Of a stretch of 64,000 bases of DNA, positions 34,077 to 45,005 are shown piece by piece. Positions within the stretch are counted from its first letter, which is position 1; every line of letters starts with the position of its first letter. The stretch is from assembly GCA_947565635.1 (NCBI GenBank), contig CANOGU010000001.1, forward strand, positions 62,001-126,000, given 5' to 3'. This stretch comes from an uncultured Lactobacillus sp. Its GTDB lineage: Bacteria > Bacillota > Bacilli > Lactobacillales > Lactobacillaceae. The notes beneath the pieces are model-generated. The model saw nothing but the letters and a program-made list of their open reading frames with translations, was not told the origin of the DNA and did no database searches. The position numbers and the translations under genes were made by a program.

Positions 34077-36885
34077 TCTGTTTACTATTCCTTAAAACAT
34101 TTAGTAGTTGCTGCTTGCTAACCTTTTTAGCACTCACAGGTAGTCCTGATAAAAACTGTTCGCCATAAGATTTATTCCAAACTCGTTGATCTAAAACTAC
34201 AAAGACTCCATGATCACGCTCATTTCTGATCAAACGACCGCATCCCTGCCTAAATCTTAAAATTGCTCGTGGAAGTGTATCCACTTCAAAAATTTTATCA
34301 GCTCCAACTTGCTTTTTTAAACATTCTGTTCGTAATTTTACCTCGGGTTGATCGGGTGACTCAAAAGGTAAACGCGTAACAATTGCAAGATCTACCCCAT
34401 TATGTTTAAAATCAATTCCTTCCCAGAAACTATTTGCTCCAAGTAAAATGGCTTTTTCAGCAATTCCGAAACGTTTAGCAATTTTTTCATTAGAACCAGT
34501 TAAGCCTTGAGCCAAAATTTCATAGTCCTTTAAAGCATTACTGTTTTCACTTAATCTGCTAAAAACATCCCGGATAACATCTAAATTAGTAAATAAAACT
34601 AACACATGCTTATAGTCTTTAATTTGAGTAAGTAAATTACTAATAAATGTTTCATATTCAGGACTGTTTGGATCCTCCGGAGCATTATTATCGGAAAGTG
34701 CATATACTTTTAAATGCTTTTCAACTTTGAAAGAAGGCTTTGCTCGATAAGTAAGTGTTTTTTTAGGATCTAAATATAGGTTTTTGATAGTGTATGAGAA
34801 GTCGTCTTGTTCTGCTAAAGTAGCAGAAATAAATAATTTTTTATCAAAGTAATGATATAACTGTTTAACTTCTTCTTCAGGATCAAGTGTTAACCAAGTT
34901 AAATTAGTAGATAGTGGGTCATCTTCATTACTTATTTCTAAAACAAATCCTTCATGGTCTAACTTTTTAGGGTCACTTAATTGATCAAGTAAAAGATAGT
35001 TTTGCTCTGAGTAATAATCTAACTGATCTATTTCTTCCTGAAGATCTCTTATTAAAACATCATCGCTCGTTAAAAGATTCTTTTGTTGATGATATAGCAA
35101 AAAGAGGAGTTGATTAGTCTCTTGGCGCACAATTTCAATATTATCTTGCATAAGATTTAACAAATGCTTGAAGTGCCCAATATTGTTGAACAAATCCTGT
35201 CCCTGAAATCCGAGACTAATAGCATTTTGTCTCTTCTCTTCCCAACTGGTAGCAAATTTTCGATTATCATAAAGGGCTTGCTGGATCTTGTTAATAGAAT
35301 GAATTAAATTATTTGTATCTTTTTCAAGTTTATCTAAGATCAATTTGAATTCTAAATTATTACCAAAACGTGCCTTAGCACTATCTTCTGCATAAAAAAG
35401 TAAGTTACGTAAGTGACTACACATCCCCCAGAAGCTTTCAAATTGAAGTGAATCATTTCTTGAACTTGCTACATTTTCAACAAAACGATGCGCCTCATCA
35501 ACAACTAGGAACGGATTCTGGCCCCAAATTGAGTCCATATAGTGATTAGCTAAATAGGCATGATTAGTAATTAAGATATCGGCTTGTTCTTGTCTACTAC
35601 GTGCTAAATTCCAGAAATCATATTCTGCAAAAGCTGTTCCAATTCTCGCATCTCCAGGATGTTCAATTGCTGCAAAGAGAGGTGCCTGATAGTTAGTTAA
35701 CTGGAGTTCATCTAAATCACCAGTTTCTGTTTCAGTAAGCCAGATCAAAATCCCCATTTGTAAAATTAAAGTTTGCTGAATCGGATTATCAGTCTGATAA
35801 AGAGAATTGTAAAATCCATCTAAATCTAAATAATGACTGCTTGATTTAACAATTTGGGCATCTAAGTCTAAATGAGTAACCCGTAAAAGTTGCGGAATTT
35901 CCTGCTTTAGAATTTGTTCCTGTAAAACCTTAGTGGGCGTTGCTACGACTAATTTTCTCCCAGAATATAGCTCATATGCATAAGCCATTAAGTAACTAAA
36001 CGTTTTTCCGCTACCATTTGGTGCTTCAACAACTAGTGAGTTATCTGAGTCACTGTAAACAAAGTCGTGGAGTCTATTAATTAGACTAACTTGTCCCCGT
36101 CTAAAGCGGAGATTCTTTTTAAATAATTCTTTCTTTTCATCATCGCTTTGAGGAAATGATCCAGGACTTGCTACATCATTACGACGTGGAGCTATATTTT
36201 GCTTTTTCAATATTAAATGTTTTACCTGAACCAAATCTTTAGGCAACGGTCTCTTAGTCTGCCGAGCAACTTGACCAATTTCATAAAAAATATAATCAGT
36301 ATCTCGTAGCAGTCCTTTTGATAAGGAAGTCAAAGTATTGAGAGTTGCCTGAGGAAGATTTTCCAGTTTCTTAATTGCTTTTAGTAGTAACTTTGCCGTT
36401 ACTAGTGCATCTGAATCAGCTCGGTGCGGGTTTAAGTGTTTAATTCTCAAGCGAGCTGTTAAATCTCGTAATTTATAAGATGGAAAAGTTGGAAAAGCAA
36501 TTTGTGCTAACTCCACCGTATCAACTGCTTTTCCAGTTAGTGGCTCTAAGCCCGCATTTACAAGCTCATAGTTTAAAAACGGAAGATCAAAGTTTACATT
36601 ATGTGCAACAAAAATCGTATTTTCTAAGATTTTTCGTATCTTTGGTGCATAGTAGCTAAAATCATGAGCCTGCGCCACGTCTTCATTACTAATATGAGTT
36701 AAGTTTTCAACAGCTTGAGGGATTTCACGATGAGGATTGATTAAGAATGAATATGTTTTTACTACCTTACGCTTTTTGATGATTGCACAACCAAATTGAA
36801 TAATATGATCGCCTTGATTGCGCTGGGTGCCCGTAGTTTCAAGATCGACGACGGCAAAAACATCATCTGTAAAGGCTTTTTTCAT
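34069..36885 (-). CDS. dinG: DinG-type helicase/exonuclease
   Basis: A 938-residue fusion. Residues about 8-170 are a DnaQ-type 3'-5' exonuclease (VVDLETTGT with DE, HNVNFDLPFL, and HxAxxD in PHRADSDA). Residues about 250-930 are an XPD/DinG superfamily 2 helicase-like core: Walker A APNGSGKTF (about 290), DEAH (about 465), and the C-terminal QGCGRLIRNE motif. There is no obvious Fe-S cluster motif between Walker A and the DEAH box, as in S. aureus DinG, which acts as a nuclease. It is in the addB-addA-dinG-ypmB operon. Confidence 0.9.
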   Translation of the reverse strand: MKKAFTDDVFAVVDLETTGTQRNQGDHIIQFGCAIIKKRKVVKTYSFLINPHREIPQAVENLTHISNEDVAQAHDFSYYAPKIRKILENTIFVAHNVNFDLPFLNYELVNAGLEPLTGKAVDTVELAQIAFPTFPSYKLRDLTARLRIKHLNPHRADSDALVTAKLLLKAIKKLENLPQATLNTLTSLSKGLLRDTDYIFYEIGQVARQTKRPLPKDLVQVKHLILKKQNIAPRRNDVASPGSFPQSDDEKKELFKKNLRFRRGQVSLINRLHDFVYSDSDNSLVVEAPNGSGKTFSYLMAYAYELYSGRKLVVATPTKVLQEQILKQEIPQLLRVTHLDLDAQIVKSSSHYLDLDGFYNSLYQTDNPIQQTLILQMGILIWLTETETGDLDELQLTNYQAPLFAAIEHPGDARIGTAFAEYDFWNLARSRQEQADILITNHAYLANHYMDSIWGQNPFLVVDEAHRFVENVASSRNDSLQFESFWGMCSHLRNLLFYAEDSAKARFGNNLEFKLILDKLEKDTNNLIHSINKIQQALYDNRKFATSWEEKRQNAISLGFQGQDLFNNIGHFKHLLNLMQDNIEIVRQETNQLLFLLYHQQKNLLTSDDVLIRDLQEEIDQLDYYSEQNYLLLDQLSDPKKLDHEGFVLEISNEDDPLSTNLTWLTLDPEEEVKQLYHYFDKKLFISATLAEQDDFSYTIKNLYLDPKKTLTYRAKPSFKVEKHLKVYALSDNNAPEDPNSPEYETFISNLLTQIKDYKHVLVLFTNLDVIRDVFSRLSENSNALKDYEILAQGLTGSNEKIAKRFGIAEKAILLGANSFWEGIDFKHNGVDLAIVTRLPFESPDQPEVKLRTECLKKQVGADKIFEVDTLPRAILRFRQGCGRLIRNERDHGVFVVLDQRVWNKSYGEQFLSGLPVSAKKVSKQQLLNVLRNSKQNE

Positions 36886-36909
36886 AATAATCTCCCTTCT
36901 ATTCTGTTT

Positions 36910-39900
36910 CTAGTCTACTGGGACCACTTTCCTTGCGTCAAGCAAAATTAAATATTTTCCAATTACCTTTTTATTTTCCGATATTTCATTTAATGCTTGT
37001 TCATATAAACGTAGTTGCCCAGTATATTTTTGCTTAATTTTGTCTATAGCTTGTTCTTCATGAGTTTTATCAACAAAATCAGTTTTATAGTCAAATAAAA
37101 TTAAACCTTCATCTGTTTCAAAATACCCATCAATTGTTCCGTGAACTAGAATTTTAGCTGCTGAGTCAGAAAAATCATTAAACAGTTCACTAGCATTCAC
37201 TAAGCTTGAAAATTGGCTTTCTCTATGTAATTTTTCTGGTTTTTGCCAAAATTCTGCCGCAAATTCACTCATTACAAACCAATTTAAAGCTTCTTTTGAT
37301 AAATGTGGCACCATCAATGGGTTTAATTTACCTAATTCTACAAGCTCTTCAATTTCTTGTTCTAAATTTATCTCAGTTTTATCACCCTGATAATCATAAT
37401 ACTGTAAAACTAGGTGCATCGCTGTTCCGATCTCTGCTCCAGTAAATTTTTGTTTTTCTAAAAATACGGGAGTCTCATCAATTGGTTGTAAATATCGATT
37501 ACTTGAAGAAATAAGACGTGAATTCTCAAGTTCAGTATCCATAGGATCATTAAATACTTTTTTTATCTCAGAAACAGACTGATAGGCTGTAGTCTTAGTG
37601 GCATCCGCAAATGGATATTCAAAATTATAAAGGGTTTTGACTACATCATTCATTTTAGAACTTAATTTTTGAGTATCGTCTTTTTGCTCATCCTTTTCTT
37701 CTATATCTGACTGCACAGCAAACTTTAAGTAATATATCTTATCTTGCTCTTCTAAAGCTAAGGTCATGTCTTCAATCGTTTGATCAAATTCATGCTTTTG
37801 TTCTAGCTTAGGTCCTAGAAAATCTAGTGGAGACTGGGCATTGATTTTTCTTATTAATGGAAGGATGTTCGTTTTTTGATCAATTTCACTTTCCCACTTT
37901 TTCTGCTTAGCTTCCATCTCACTTACACTAGCAACTAAGATGAGCTTTTGTTGAGCACGTGTTAAACCAACGTATAAGATTCTAGCTTCTTCTTCAAGCA
38001 TTTGTTGTCTTTTTTCGACATCGGCTAAAGATTTAACTAGGGAATCAATTCGATAATCTTTTTCTTTAATTGTTAACCCTAGTCCATCTTTACTAATCGT
38101 AAAATTGCCACTTAAGTCACGTGTCTGATACTTGTGACCTAGTCCCATGACAAACACTACCGGAAATTCGAGACCTTTAGAAGCATGGATAGTCATTAGT
38201 TTTACAGCCTTATCAGCCTTATCACTTAAAAGTGGTTGTGCTAAATCCTTTTGATTTTTCCGCATGCGCTCGATAAAACTAATGAATTGATATAATCCTT
38301 TAAAACCGGCACTTTCGTAAGAAGTGGCTCTCTCATATAGAGATTCTAGGTTTACTCTACGCTGTTGTCCATTAGGCAAGCCAGTTACAATTTCTAACAG
38401 ATGGGTTCTTTCGTAAATACTCCAAATCAATTCAGAAATTCGATGGGTTGCCGCAAATGAACGCAGAGATTCTAATTGCTGAAGGAAGTTTTTACATTTT
38501 TGACCAAGATCCGAATTGACTGATGCAAAGCTGGTTAAAGCATTATAAAAATTTCCGGATCTAGTTTTGACCCTGATTTGCGCTAATTCAGGCTCTTTAA
38601 AGTTAAAAAGCGGTGAACGTAAGACTGCCACTAGAGGGATGTCCTGTTGTGGATTATCAATCAATCTCAAGTAATTCATGATCATCACTAATTCAAATGT
38701 TTGAAAATAGTTCTGAGCATCAGTTACAAATAAAGGTAGATCTGCCTTTGCAAATTCTTGCATTACCTGTAAATTGTCACTTCTAGTACGCGTAATAATG
38801 GCAATATCAGAATATTCCAGCGGGCGTTTAAGCTGTGTTTTTCGATCCCAGACTTGGAAATTCTCTTCCTTAAGTTGCTTAATTCTGGCAATAACCATTT
38901 GAATTTCACTGAAGTCCATTTCGTCTCCGAAATTTTCTTCAAATGAAGCTTGCGTTTGTTTTTTATCCGTGAAAATATATTCACTTGCAGTAGGCAAGTC
39001 AGTAGGATAATAAGTCGCGCCAAATTGTAATTGTCCTTCTTTTTTGTAATCAATTCCGCCAAAATTTGCAGTTAGAATTGGATTGAACAAAGAGTTAACT
39101 GTCTTAGTAACTCTTTTTGTTGACCTAAAATTATCTGATAAGACAATTTTTTCACTATCATCATTCTGTCCATAAGCATGATATTTGCTTAAAAACAAGT
39201 CAGGACGTGCTTGTCTAAAACCGTAAATAGATTGTTTTATATCTCCAACCATAAATAGGTTGTTTTGTCCCTTCTTTTTGATAGCTGCAATGATATTTTC
39301 CTGCAAAGCGTTAACATCTTGATACTCATCAATTAATATTTCATTGAATTTTTCTTGGTAATACTCTTGGGCAATATGAGCATTTGAAGTATCGGTAGTA
39401 AGAATGCTGAAAGCAAATTGCTCCATGTCACTATAGTCAATTAAATTCTGTTCTCGTTTTAATTGACCAAATCTCTTAATTAATTTTTTTTCAGCATCAA
39501 CAATGGTTTTAACTAATTTTTCTGATTTTTTGAGAATATTTACCTGTTCTTTTTCTTCTACTACAAAAAAGTTAGCAAAGATCTTCTTAAGTTGATCATT
39601 TAAATCAGATTTTAGCTTTTGACTTTCTTGGTAAGTTTCAAGACTTTCCTCTGACCACTTTTTAGACTTGCGAATATTCTTTTCAAACTTACAATTCATT
39701 AGACTAGCTCGAATTTCATTATAAGAATGATCATCTTCCAAAGCATTTAAGAATTGCTCTAAACGACTGGTAAAGATATCGTAGTTTTCCTTAACCTTCA
39801 CTAAATCTGGATTTTCCATTTGAGGATTTTCAAAGAACTGTCTTATTTCAGTTTGTAGATCCTTTATCTCTTTTATTAAAAGCGGTTTAATTTGAGTCTG

Positions 39901-40524
39901 CCACAGGTCAGATTCAATTAAATCATCTTGAACTTGATAAGAATTAGGTAAATTATTGAGAAATTTTTCATAATTAGGCTCAGTAACTACAGTATTGTAC
40001 AACTGCAATAAAAGATTTCGAGCTCCTTCTGCATCCCTATCACCAGAAAAATTATCATAAAAGTCCTGAAAATCTTGATCATTTTTTTCAAGGTACTCAA
40101 TTTCTATTTCATGGAGAGCACGCTCTTTTAAAAGCTCAGCTTGGGTTTCATCAGTTAAAACACTAAATTGTGGGTCAAGATCAATTACATAATAAAAACG
40201 TCTAATTACATCTAAACAAAAAGAATCAATTGTAGATATATTAGCAGTATCCACATCAAGTAATTGGCTACGAAGAAATTGATTATTAGGCTCTTTTTCA
40301 ATCTGATTACTTATTTTTTGCTTGATTCGTTCCTTCATTTCACGAGCAGCAGCTTTAGTAAAAGTGATGATCAAAAGCGACGAAACTGGTGTACCAGATA
40401 AAATGCGTTTCAAAACACGTTCAACTAATACTGTGGTCTTTCCTGAACCAGCGGATGCTGAAACTAGGATATCTTTCCCATAATCGTTAATTGCTTGATT
40501 TTGTTCCTTAGTAAATTTCGTCAA
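36910..40524 (-). CDS. addA: ATP-dependent helicase/nuclease subunit A (AddA/RexA)
   Basis: A 1204-residue UvrD-like helicase fused to a RecB-type nuclease. Walker A is SASAGSGKTT (residues 22-31); LIDEYQDVN is motif II; TIHASKGLEFP is motif V; the C-terminal nuclease has LFDYKTDF near residue 1150. With AddB it processes double-strand ends for RecA loading and Chi-regulated repair. The start is TTG, immediately after the addB stop, with GGTGAAG in the end of addB as ribosome site. No nearer ATG fits. Confidence 0.95.
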   Translation of the reverse strand: MTKFTKEQNQAINDYGKDILVSASAGSGKTTVLVERVLKRILSGTPVSSLLIITFTKAAAREMKERIKQKISNQIEKEPNNQFLRSQLLDVDTANISTIDSFCLDVIRRFYYVIDLDPQFSVLTDETQAELLKERALHEIEIEYLEKNDQDFQDFYDNFSGDRDAEGARNLLLQLYNTVVTEPNYEKFLNNLPNSYQVQDDLIESDLWQTQIKPLLIKEIKDLQTEIRQFFENPQMENPDLVKVKENYDIFTSRLEQFLNALEDDHSYNEIRASLMNCKFEKNIRKSKKWSEESLETYQESQKLKSDLNDQLKKIFANFFVVEEKEQVNILKKSEKLVKTIVDAEKKLIKRFGQLKREQNLIDYSDMEQFAFSILTTDTSNAHIAQEYYQEKFNEILIDEYQDVNALQENIIAAIKKKGQNNLFMVGDIKQSIYGFRQARPDLFLSKYHAYGQNDDSEKIVLSDNFRSTKRVTKTVNSLFNPILTANFGGIDYKKEGQLQFGATYYPTDLPTASEYIFTDKKQTQASFEENFGDEMDFSEIQMVIARIKQLKEENFQVWDRKTQLKRPLEYSDIAIITRTRSDNLQVMQEFAKADLPLFVTDAQNYFQTFELVMIMNYLRLIDNPQQDIPLVAVLRSPLFNFKEPELAQIRVKTRSGNFYNALTSFASVNSDLGQKCKNFLQQLESLRSFAATHRISELIWSIYERTHLLEIVTGLPNGQQRRVNLESLYERATSYESAGFKGLYQFISFIERMRKNQKDLAQPLLSDKADKAVKLMTIHASKGLEFPVVFVMGLGHKYQTRDLSGNFTISKDGLGLTIKEKDYRIDSLVKSLADVEKRQQMLEEEARILYVGLTRAQQKLILVASVSEMEAKQKKWESEIDQKTNILPLIRKINAQSPLDFLGPKLEQKHEFDQTIEDMTLALEEQDKIYYLKFAVQSDIEEKDEQKDDTQKLSSKMNDVVKTLYNFEYPFADATKTTAYQSVSEIKKVFNDPMDTELENSRLISSSNRYLQPIDETPVFLEKQKFTGAEIGTAMHLVLQYYDYQGDKTEINLEQEIEELVELGKLNPLMVPHLSKEALNWFVMSEFAAEFWQKPEKLHRESQFSSLVNASELFNDFSDSAAKILVHGTIDGYFETDEGLILFDYKTDFVDKTHEEQAIDKIKQKYTGQLRLYEQALNEISENKKVIGKYLILLDARKVVPVD

Positions 40525-43500
40525 CTATTCTTCACCATCCAAGTCTAATTTTTCTCTTATTAGGGTCAAAAGTGTCTTTTTATCAATAGATTTAATCTTA
40601 TGATAGTTATTTTCTTTAAGCATTGCATCAAAGAAGAATATGTCTTTAAAGTCAGAATAAGTAAGGGATGTTTGTTGCCCATAAGAATAAGGATCTAGCT
40701 CAATCTTTCCTGACAAAATCTCATTACCAGCATTTTTTATTAAGTAGGAGTTATAAGCTAATAGCAAATCTAGTTGATCCGGAGTAAAACTCTGGTTTTG
40801 TGGCCAGCTAATATCGCCGTTTACTTTTCGTTTAACACTGGTATATAGATCAGAGACAGCACGATCTTTTTCCATTCCAGGTTCTATTAGATCAAGCATT
40901 TCTTCATCTGCAATTAAGATTCCGTTATACATTAGCTTCTTAGTACTTTCTTTAGCCAAATCTTTAATTTGATAATTGCTTAAGATCATTTTTTCACTGC
41001 TCAAACGTTCAAGACTACTAGTAATATTTTGGTAAAATGCGCCTAAAACATCTAAATCCTTACCTTGAGCAAAAAACTTATTATTATTTTTTAAAACTTC
41101 TAAGTAGGAAATCATCTGCATTGAAATTCCGTTTGCAAATAAACCTAGGTCAAATTTTTTTGCGGATGACTTATAATCGATCACCTCACCTAAAACTCGA
41201 TCATTTACTTGAGCCAAATCAACTCGGTCCATCTTTCCGCGAAGATCTACAATCTTCTTTTTATTATTATCATCTTTCCAGCTATATGAAAGACCACTTA
41301 CCTTTTGATTTTTACCAAAACTTAATTCGGAATATTGTGGTCTAAAAGTCGTCTTATTTACATTGCTATGCCAGTAATGAGCTACATTAGCTGTAGTTTG
41401 GTCTAACTTATGAAATAGATACTTATTAAATGGATCATTTAAAAGCTGACGATATCTGCCCTTTTCTTTTAGTTCTTCTCTTACTTCAATTAAAAGCTCG
41501 CCTAACTTCTCCTCCGTTAGATCAGCAAAGTTTAACTTCTTTTCTTTAATTCTTTTAACAAGATAATCAAAAGTTTCATGGTAGTAGTTTCCCGCTTGAA
41601 TTACATCAAGTTCATTTTCAAAGCGTTTCTTCAAATGTAAGCCATAGTTTAGAAAGTATTCAAAAGAATTTTGATAATACGTTTCTAGTTGTGAAACGGA
41701 AGTTTCAATACGATCACCGTACAGCTGTTGGGCTAGCTCAGGCGAAAGATCTTGAGGTATATTCTTAAAACTGCTCCCTTCAAGCACATTTTTCGCTATT
41801 TCACCAATTTTTTCTTCCGTCATATCTAGTAGAGACTCTACATCAGTAGCTGCTTTATTCTTTAAGTAAGTCAGGTAACCTAAACTTGCTTCTGGATTAG
41901 TTATAAAAGTTAAAACCTCTCCATTATTCTGAGGTAAATCATGTTGAGCAAATTCATCAGCGCGAGTTAACTTTAATAACTGCTTATAAAAAATTGAAGG
42001 TTCTAATTGTTCATTTGCAGTATTAATTACTGGATAAGAAATATAAATCTTATCACTAGCCAAGCTCAAAGCATTTCCAAATTGGTAATTTTGGTCTAAG
42101 TTATTGATTTTTTGCTGATCTTCTAAGTATCCATTAGCTTCATTTCCTTCATTTAGCTGTTCTAAATTTTCAGAGCTAAAGAAACCTGGTATTTTTTCAA
42201 TTTGGGGCAAGTTAGTACTAGTTGCACCAATAATGAAAACCTGTTTATATCCTTGGCCTTGAACCATACCTAATTCAGAAATGTTAACTGCATCAAGAGT
42301 AGACGGAATTTGTGAAAAATTAGCTTCACTAAAGCCGCTGATTAACAGATCAAAAAATTGATCTACAGAAAACTTATTTGCTACCAGTAAGTAGTCCTTT
42401 AATAAGTCAGTTAAAGTTGACCAAACTTGCTCTGGTTGCTGGGCTAATTGTAAATCACCAGTATCATTAGCTTCTTTGCGCCAACTTTCTAGACGTTTCG
42501 CAACACGATTTTTAATTAGAAAATTCCAGAAAACTGTTACTCCAGCTTGGGGATCCTCTTCTTTATCAAGTTGCTCAAAAAACTTAGTTAAAGCATCAAT
42601 AAAGTAATCTCGTAGTCGATCAAGATCCTCTACTTCTTTCTCAGATTTATCTAAGGCAATTACATCTGCATCTACAAAACTCTTTAGTGATTTCGTCCAT
42701 AGCTTCCCTTTTATACCGTGGGCTAAGACAAAATTTTCAAGTAGGTCAACATCATTTTGATAGCGAGCAGAATTTTTGTACCAGTCAGGGATGAATAACT
42801 GCGTCTTCATTAAAGCAATTACATTATCCGTTTGAAAACCACGCTTAAAAATTTGCTGTAGATTTTCAACAGCAACTACTAGGGGATGGTATTTCATTTC
42901 TCTTTGCAAATCATTAAAGAAAGGAATTTGGTTTTTCCTTAAAATCGGAGTTAAATATGTTTCATATTCACTTAAATTAGGTGCTAAAACTAGAAAATCC
43001 TGATAGCGATAGTTATTTAAGGCTACCTGTTGGTAAATTGTCCGCGCAACAAAATAGGCTTCTGCATACCGCGAGTCTGCTTTGACTGGCTGCAAAAACT
43101 TACTTAAACGTTCATCAAACCCACTCGTTTTTGTCCAAACCCCATTTAGTAAAGAGCTAGGACTTGTTTGAGTAAGTGGATACTCTTGAGTTTGATAATC
43201 TAATTGCTGATTTTGCCAAAAATGCTCTAATTGGCCGATTGTACGTTGCACTACGTAGTCATAGTCACCTGGTTCAGCGTTATTATCAATTTTGCCAATT
43301 TTTGTCTTAAAAGCTAAAGTTGTATTTTTTGCTTTTTTTGAAATTAAACGAACCGAGGTTAACTCTTGTAAAGAAAAATGTGAAAAATCAGAAAAATAAA
43401 ATTCCATCGTACTCAAGTTATTGCTTTTTGCTAAGAACTCATTAAGCAATAATTGCATTTCATCTTTGGTAGCAAATTTTTCTGATAAACGTTCAATAAA

Positions 43501-44001
43501 CTCATCATAAATAATTCTTAAGTCATGAATTTTATAGCTGGTCTCTTCATTTAATTTCTTTTCATCAATATTGTCTAGTTCAATGTTACCGGCTCGTACA
43601 GATAAAATAGCCTCATACATTTGTCTTAAGGCACCGGATGTAACTTGAGTTTGATTCTGAAATAGTTTTAATTCATCTTGATGATCTTTAACAATTTGCT
43701 CTAGTAGCATGACACTAGCGGCATCATCTAGAATTTGTGGTAGTTTAATTGCCTCATCTCTCAAGAAATACCAAGCTAGCCGTGAAAAAGAAAGGATGTG
43801 CAATTTATTTACTGCAACTTGTTTTTTATTTGTTAAAACAGAGAGCTTGCTAAGTGCGCGTACTTCTGTGGTAAACTTAATATGGTTTGGCACGATAATA
43901 AAAACATCGTGTCTTTTATCTTGGTAGTATGACTTAACAGCTTGATCAATTATTTCATTTTGCAAGTTGTCTACTTGTCTACCAGTAATTACATTAATCA
44001 T
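40525..44001 (-). CDS. addB: ATP-dependent nuclease subunit B (AddB/RexB)
   Basis: A 1158-residue partner of AddA. The N-terminus has the UvrD-like fold but the Walker A is replaced by ITGRQVDNLQ, so the helicase half is not active, as in streptococcal RexB. The RecB nuclease motif is VIDYKSS near residue 945. I find none of the four cysteines that hold the 4Fe-4S cluster in B. subtilis AddB. Both points place it on the RexB side of the family. It is the first gene of the operon and is divergent from the mevalonate cluster. Confidence 0.93.
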   Translation of the reverse strand: MINVITGRQVDNLQNEIIDQAVKSYYQDKRHDVFIIVPNHIKFTTEVRALSKLSVLTNKKQVAVNKLHILSFSRLAWYFLRDEAIKLPQILDDAASVMLLEQIVKDHQDELKLFQNQTQVTSGALRQMYEAILSVRAGNIELDNIDEKKLNEETSYKIHDLRIIYDEFIERLSEKFATKDEMQLLLNEFLAKSNNLSTMEFYFSDFSHFSLQELTSVRLISKKAKNTTLAFKTKIGKIDNNAEPGDYDYVVQRTIGQLEHFWQNQQLDYQTQEYPLTQTSPSSLLNGVWTKTSGFDERLSKFLQPVKADSRYAEAYFVARTIYQQVALNNYRYQDFLVLAPNLSEYETYLTPILRKNQIPFFNDLQREMKYHPLVVAVENLQQIFKRGFQTDNVIALMKTQLFIPDWYKNSARYQNDVDLLENFVLAHGIKGKLWTKSLKSFVDADVIALDKSEKEVEDLDRLRDYFIDALTKFFEQLDKEEDPQAGVTVFWNFLIKNRVAKRLESWRKEANDTGDLQLAQQPEQVWSTLTDLLKDYLLVANKFSVDQFFDLLISGFSEANFSQIPSTLDAVNISELGMVQGQGYKQVFIIGATSTNLPQIEKIPGFFSSENLEQLNEGNEANGYLEDQQKINNLDQNYQFGNALSLASDKIYISYPVINTANEQLEPSIFYKQLLKLTRADEFAQHDLPQNNGEVLTFITNPEASLGYLTYLKNKAATDVESLLDMTEEKIGEIAKNVLEGSSFKNIPQDLSPELAQQLYGDRIETSVSQLETYYQNSFEYFLNYGLHLKKRFENELDVIQAGNYYHETFDYLVKRIKEKKLNFADLTEEKLGELLIEVREELKEKGRYRQLLNDPFNKYLFHKLDQTTANVAHYWHSNVNKTTFRPQYSELSFGKNQKVSGLSYSWKDDNNKKKIVDLRGKMDRVDLAQVNDRVLGEVIDYKSSAKKFDLGLFANGISMQMISYLEVLKNNNKFFAQGKDLDVLGAFYQNITSSLERLSSEKMILSNYQIKDLAKESTKKLMYNGILIADEEMLDLIEPGMEKDRAVSDLYTSVKRKVNGDISWPQNQSFTPDQLDLLLAYNSYLIKNAGNEILSGKIELDPYSYGQQTSLTYSDFKDIFFFDAMLKENNYHKIKSIDKKTLLTLIREKLDLDGEE

Positions 44002-44087
44002 AAGTCTCTAGTCTCCTTAGCAAATATTTTAGCATATGAGACAAGGCAATTAGACTTAATGAAATTTATAATATAGGAAAGATAATT

Positions 44088-45005
44088 GTGAATAAAAAAA
44101 TAGAAGTCAAAGCACATGGAAAAGTGATTCTTATTGGTGAGCATTCTGTAGTTTATGGCTATGATGCCCTCGCTCTTCCAATCCAGGCCTTAAATATCAC
44201 CACAACTGTTGAAGAAACTGATGGTCCTACTTGGATGGATACAACTCATTATCATGGTGCTTTTTTTGATGCGCCGGATGAATACGATGGTATTAAATAT
44301 ATTGTGAAAACTTTACTTGAAAGAGTAGAAAACGCTCCTAATCTTAAAATTACTTATACTGGTGAAATTCCTATGGAACGGGGTTTTGGATCAAGTGCTG
44401 TTGTAGCTTTAGGAACTACCAAGGCTGTTTCACAATTTTTAGGATTAACTCTTTCTGAAGCTGAGATCATGGAAATCACTAATCATGCAGAAATGATTAA
44501 TCATGGAAAAGCTTCCGGCCTTGACGCTGCTACCGTAAATTCCGATTACTTAGTTTTCTTCAATAAACAAGACGGACCAAAACAGCTTTCTCAAAAATTA
44601 GGTGCTACCTTATTAATTATGGATACGGGTGAACTTGGAAATACCAAAGTCGCAGTTCAATCAGTTAAAAAGCAAATGGATGAAAGTGATCTTAAAAAGA
44701 AACAAATTGCACGGCTTGGAGAATTAGCTACCGCAACACGACAAAATTGGTTTAACCAAAATGCAGAAGAGATCGGGAAGATTTTTAATGAAGCCGAAGA
44801 CATCCTTGCCTCCTTTAAGCTTTCAACTGAAAGAATCGATAATATTTGTAAAATTGCCAATGAAAATGGCGCTTTAGGAGCTAAATTATCTGGTGGTGGC
44901 TTAGGTGGCATTGTAATTGCACTATGTCCTAATCAAGAAGTTGCTAAAAAAATTGCCGAAAAGGCTAAAGCTAATTTTGATAATGACTGGATTGAGGAAA
45001 TTTAA
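44088..45005 (+). CDS. mvk: Mevalonate kinase
   Basis: A 305-residue GHMP kinase that phosphorylates mevalonate, the first of four consecutive isoprenoid genes. ATP-binding motif 2 is MERGFGSSAVVALG (about residues 95-108), the N-terminal motif is GEHSVVYG (17-24), and the C-terminal motif is KLSGGGLGG (about 264-272). The start is GTG with AGGAAAG upstream; no ATG fits better. The stop overlaps the next ATG by one base. Confidence 0.95.
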   Translation: MNKKIEVKAHGKVILIGEHSVVYGYDALALPIQALNITTTVEETDGPTWMDTTHYHGAFFDAPDEYDGIKYIVKTLLERVENAPNLKITYTGEIPMERGFGSSAVVALGTTKAVSQFLGLTLSEAEIMEITNHAEMINHGKASGLDAATVNSDYLVFFNKQDGPKQLSQKLGATLLIMDTGELGNTKVAVQSVKKQMDESDLKKKQIARLGELATATRQNWFNQNAEEIGKIFNEAEDILASFKLSTERIDNICKIANENGALGAKLSGGGLGGIVIALCPNQEVAKKIAEKAKANFDNDWIEEI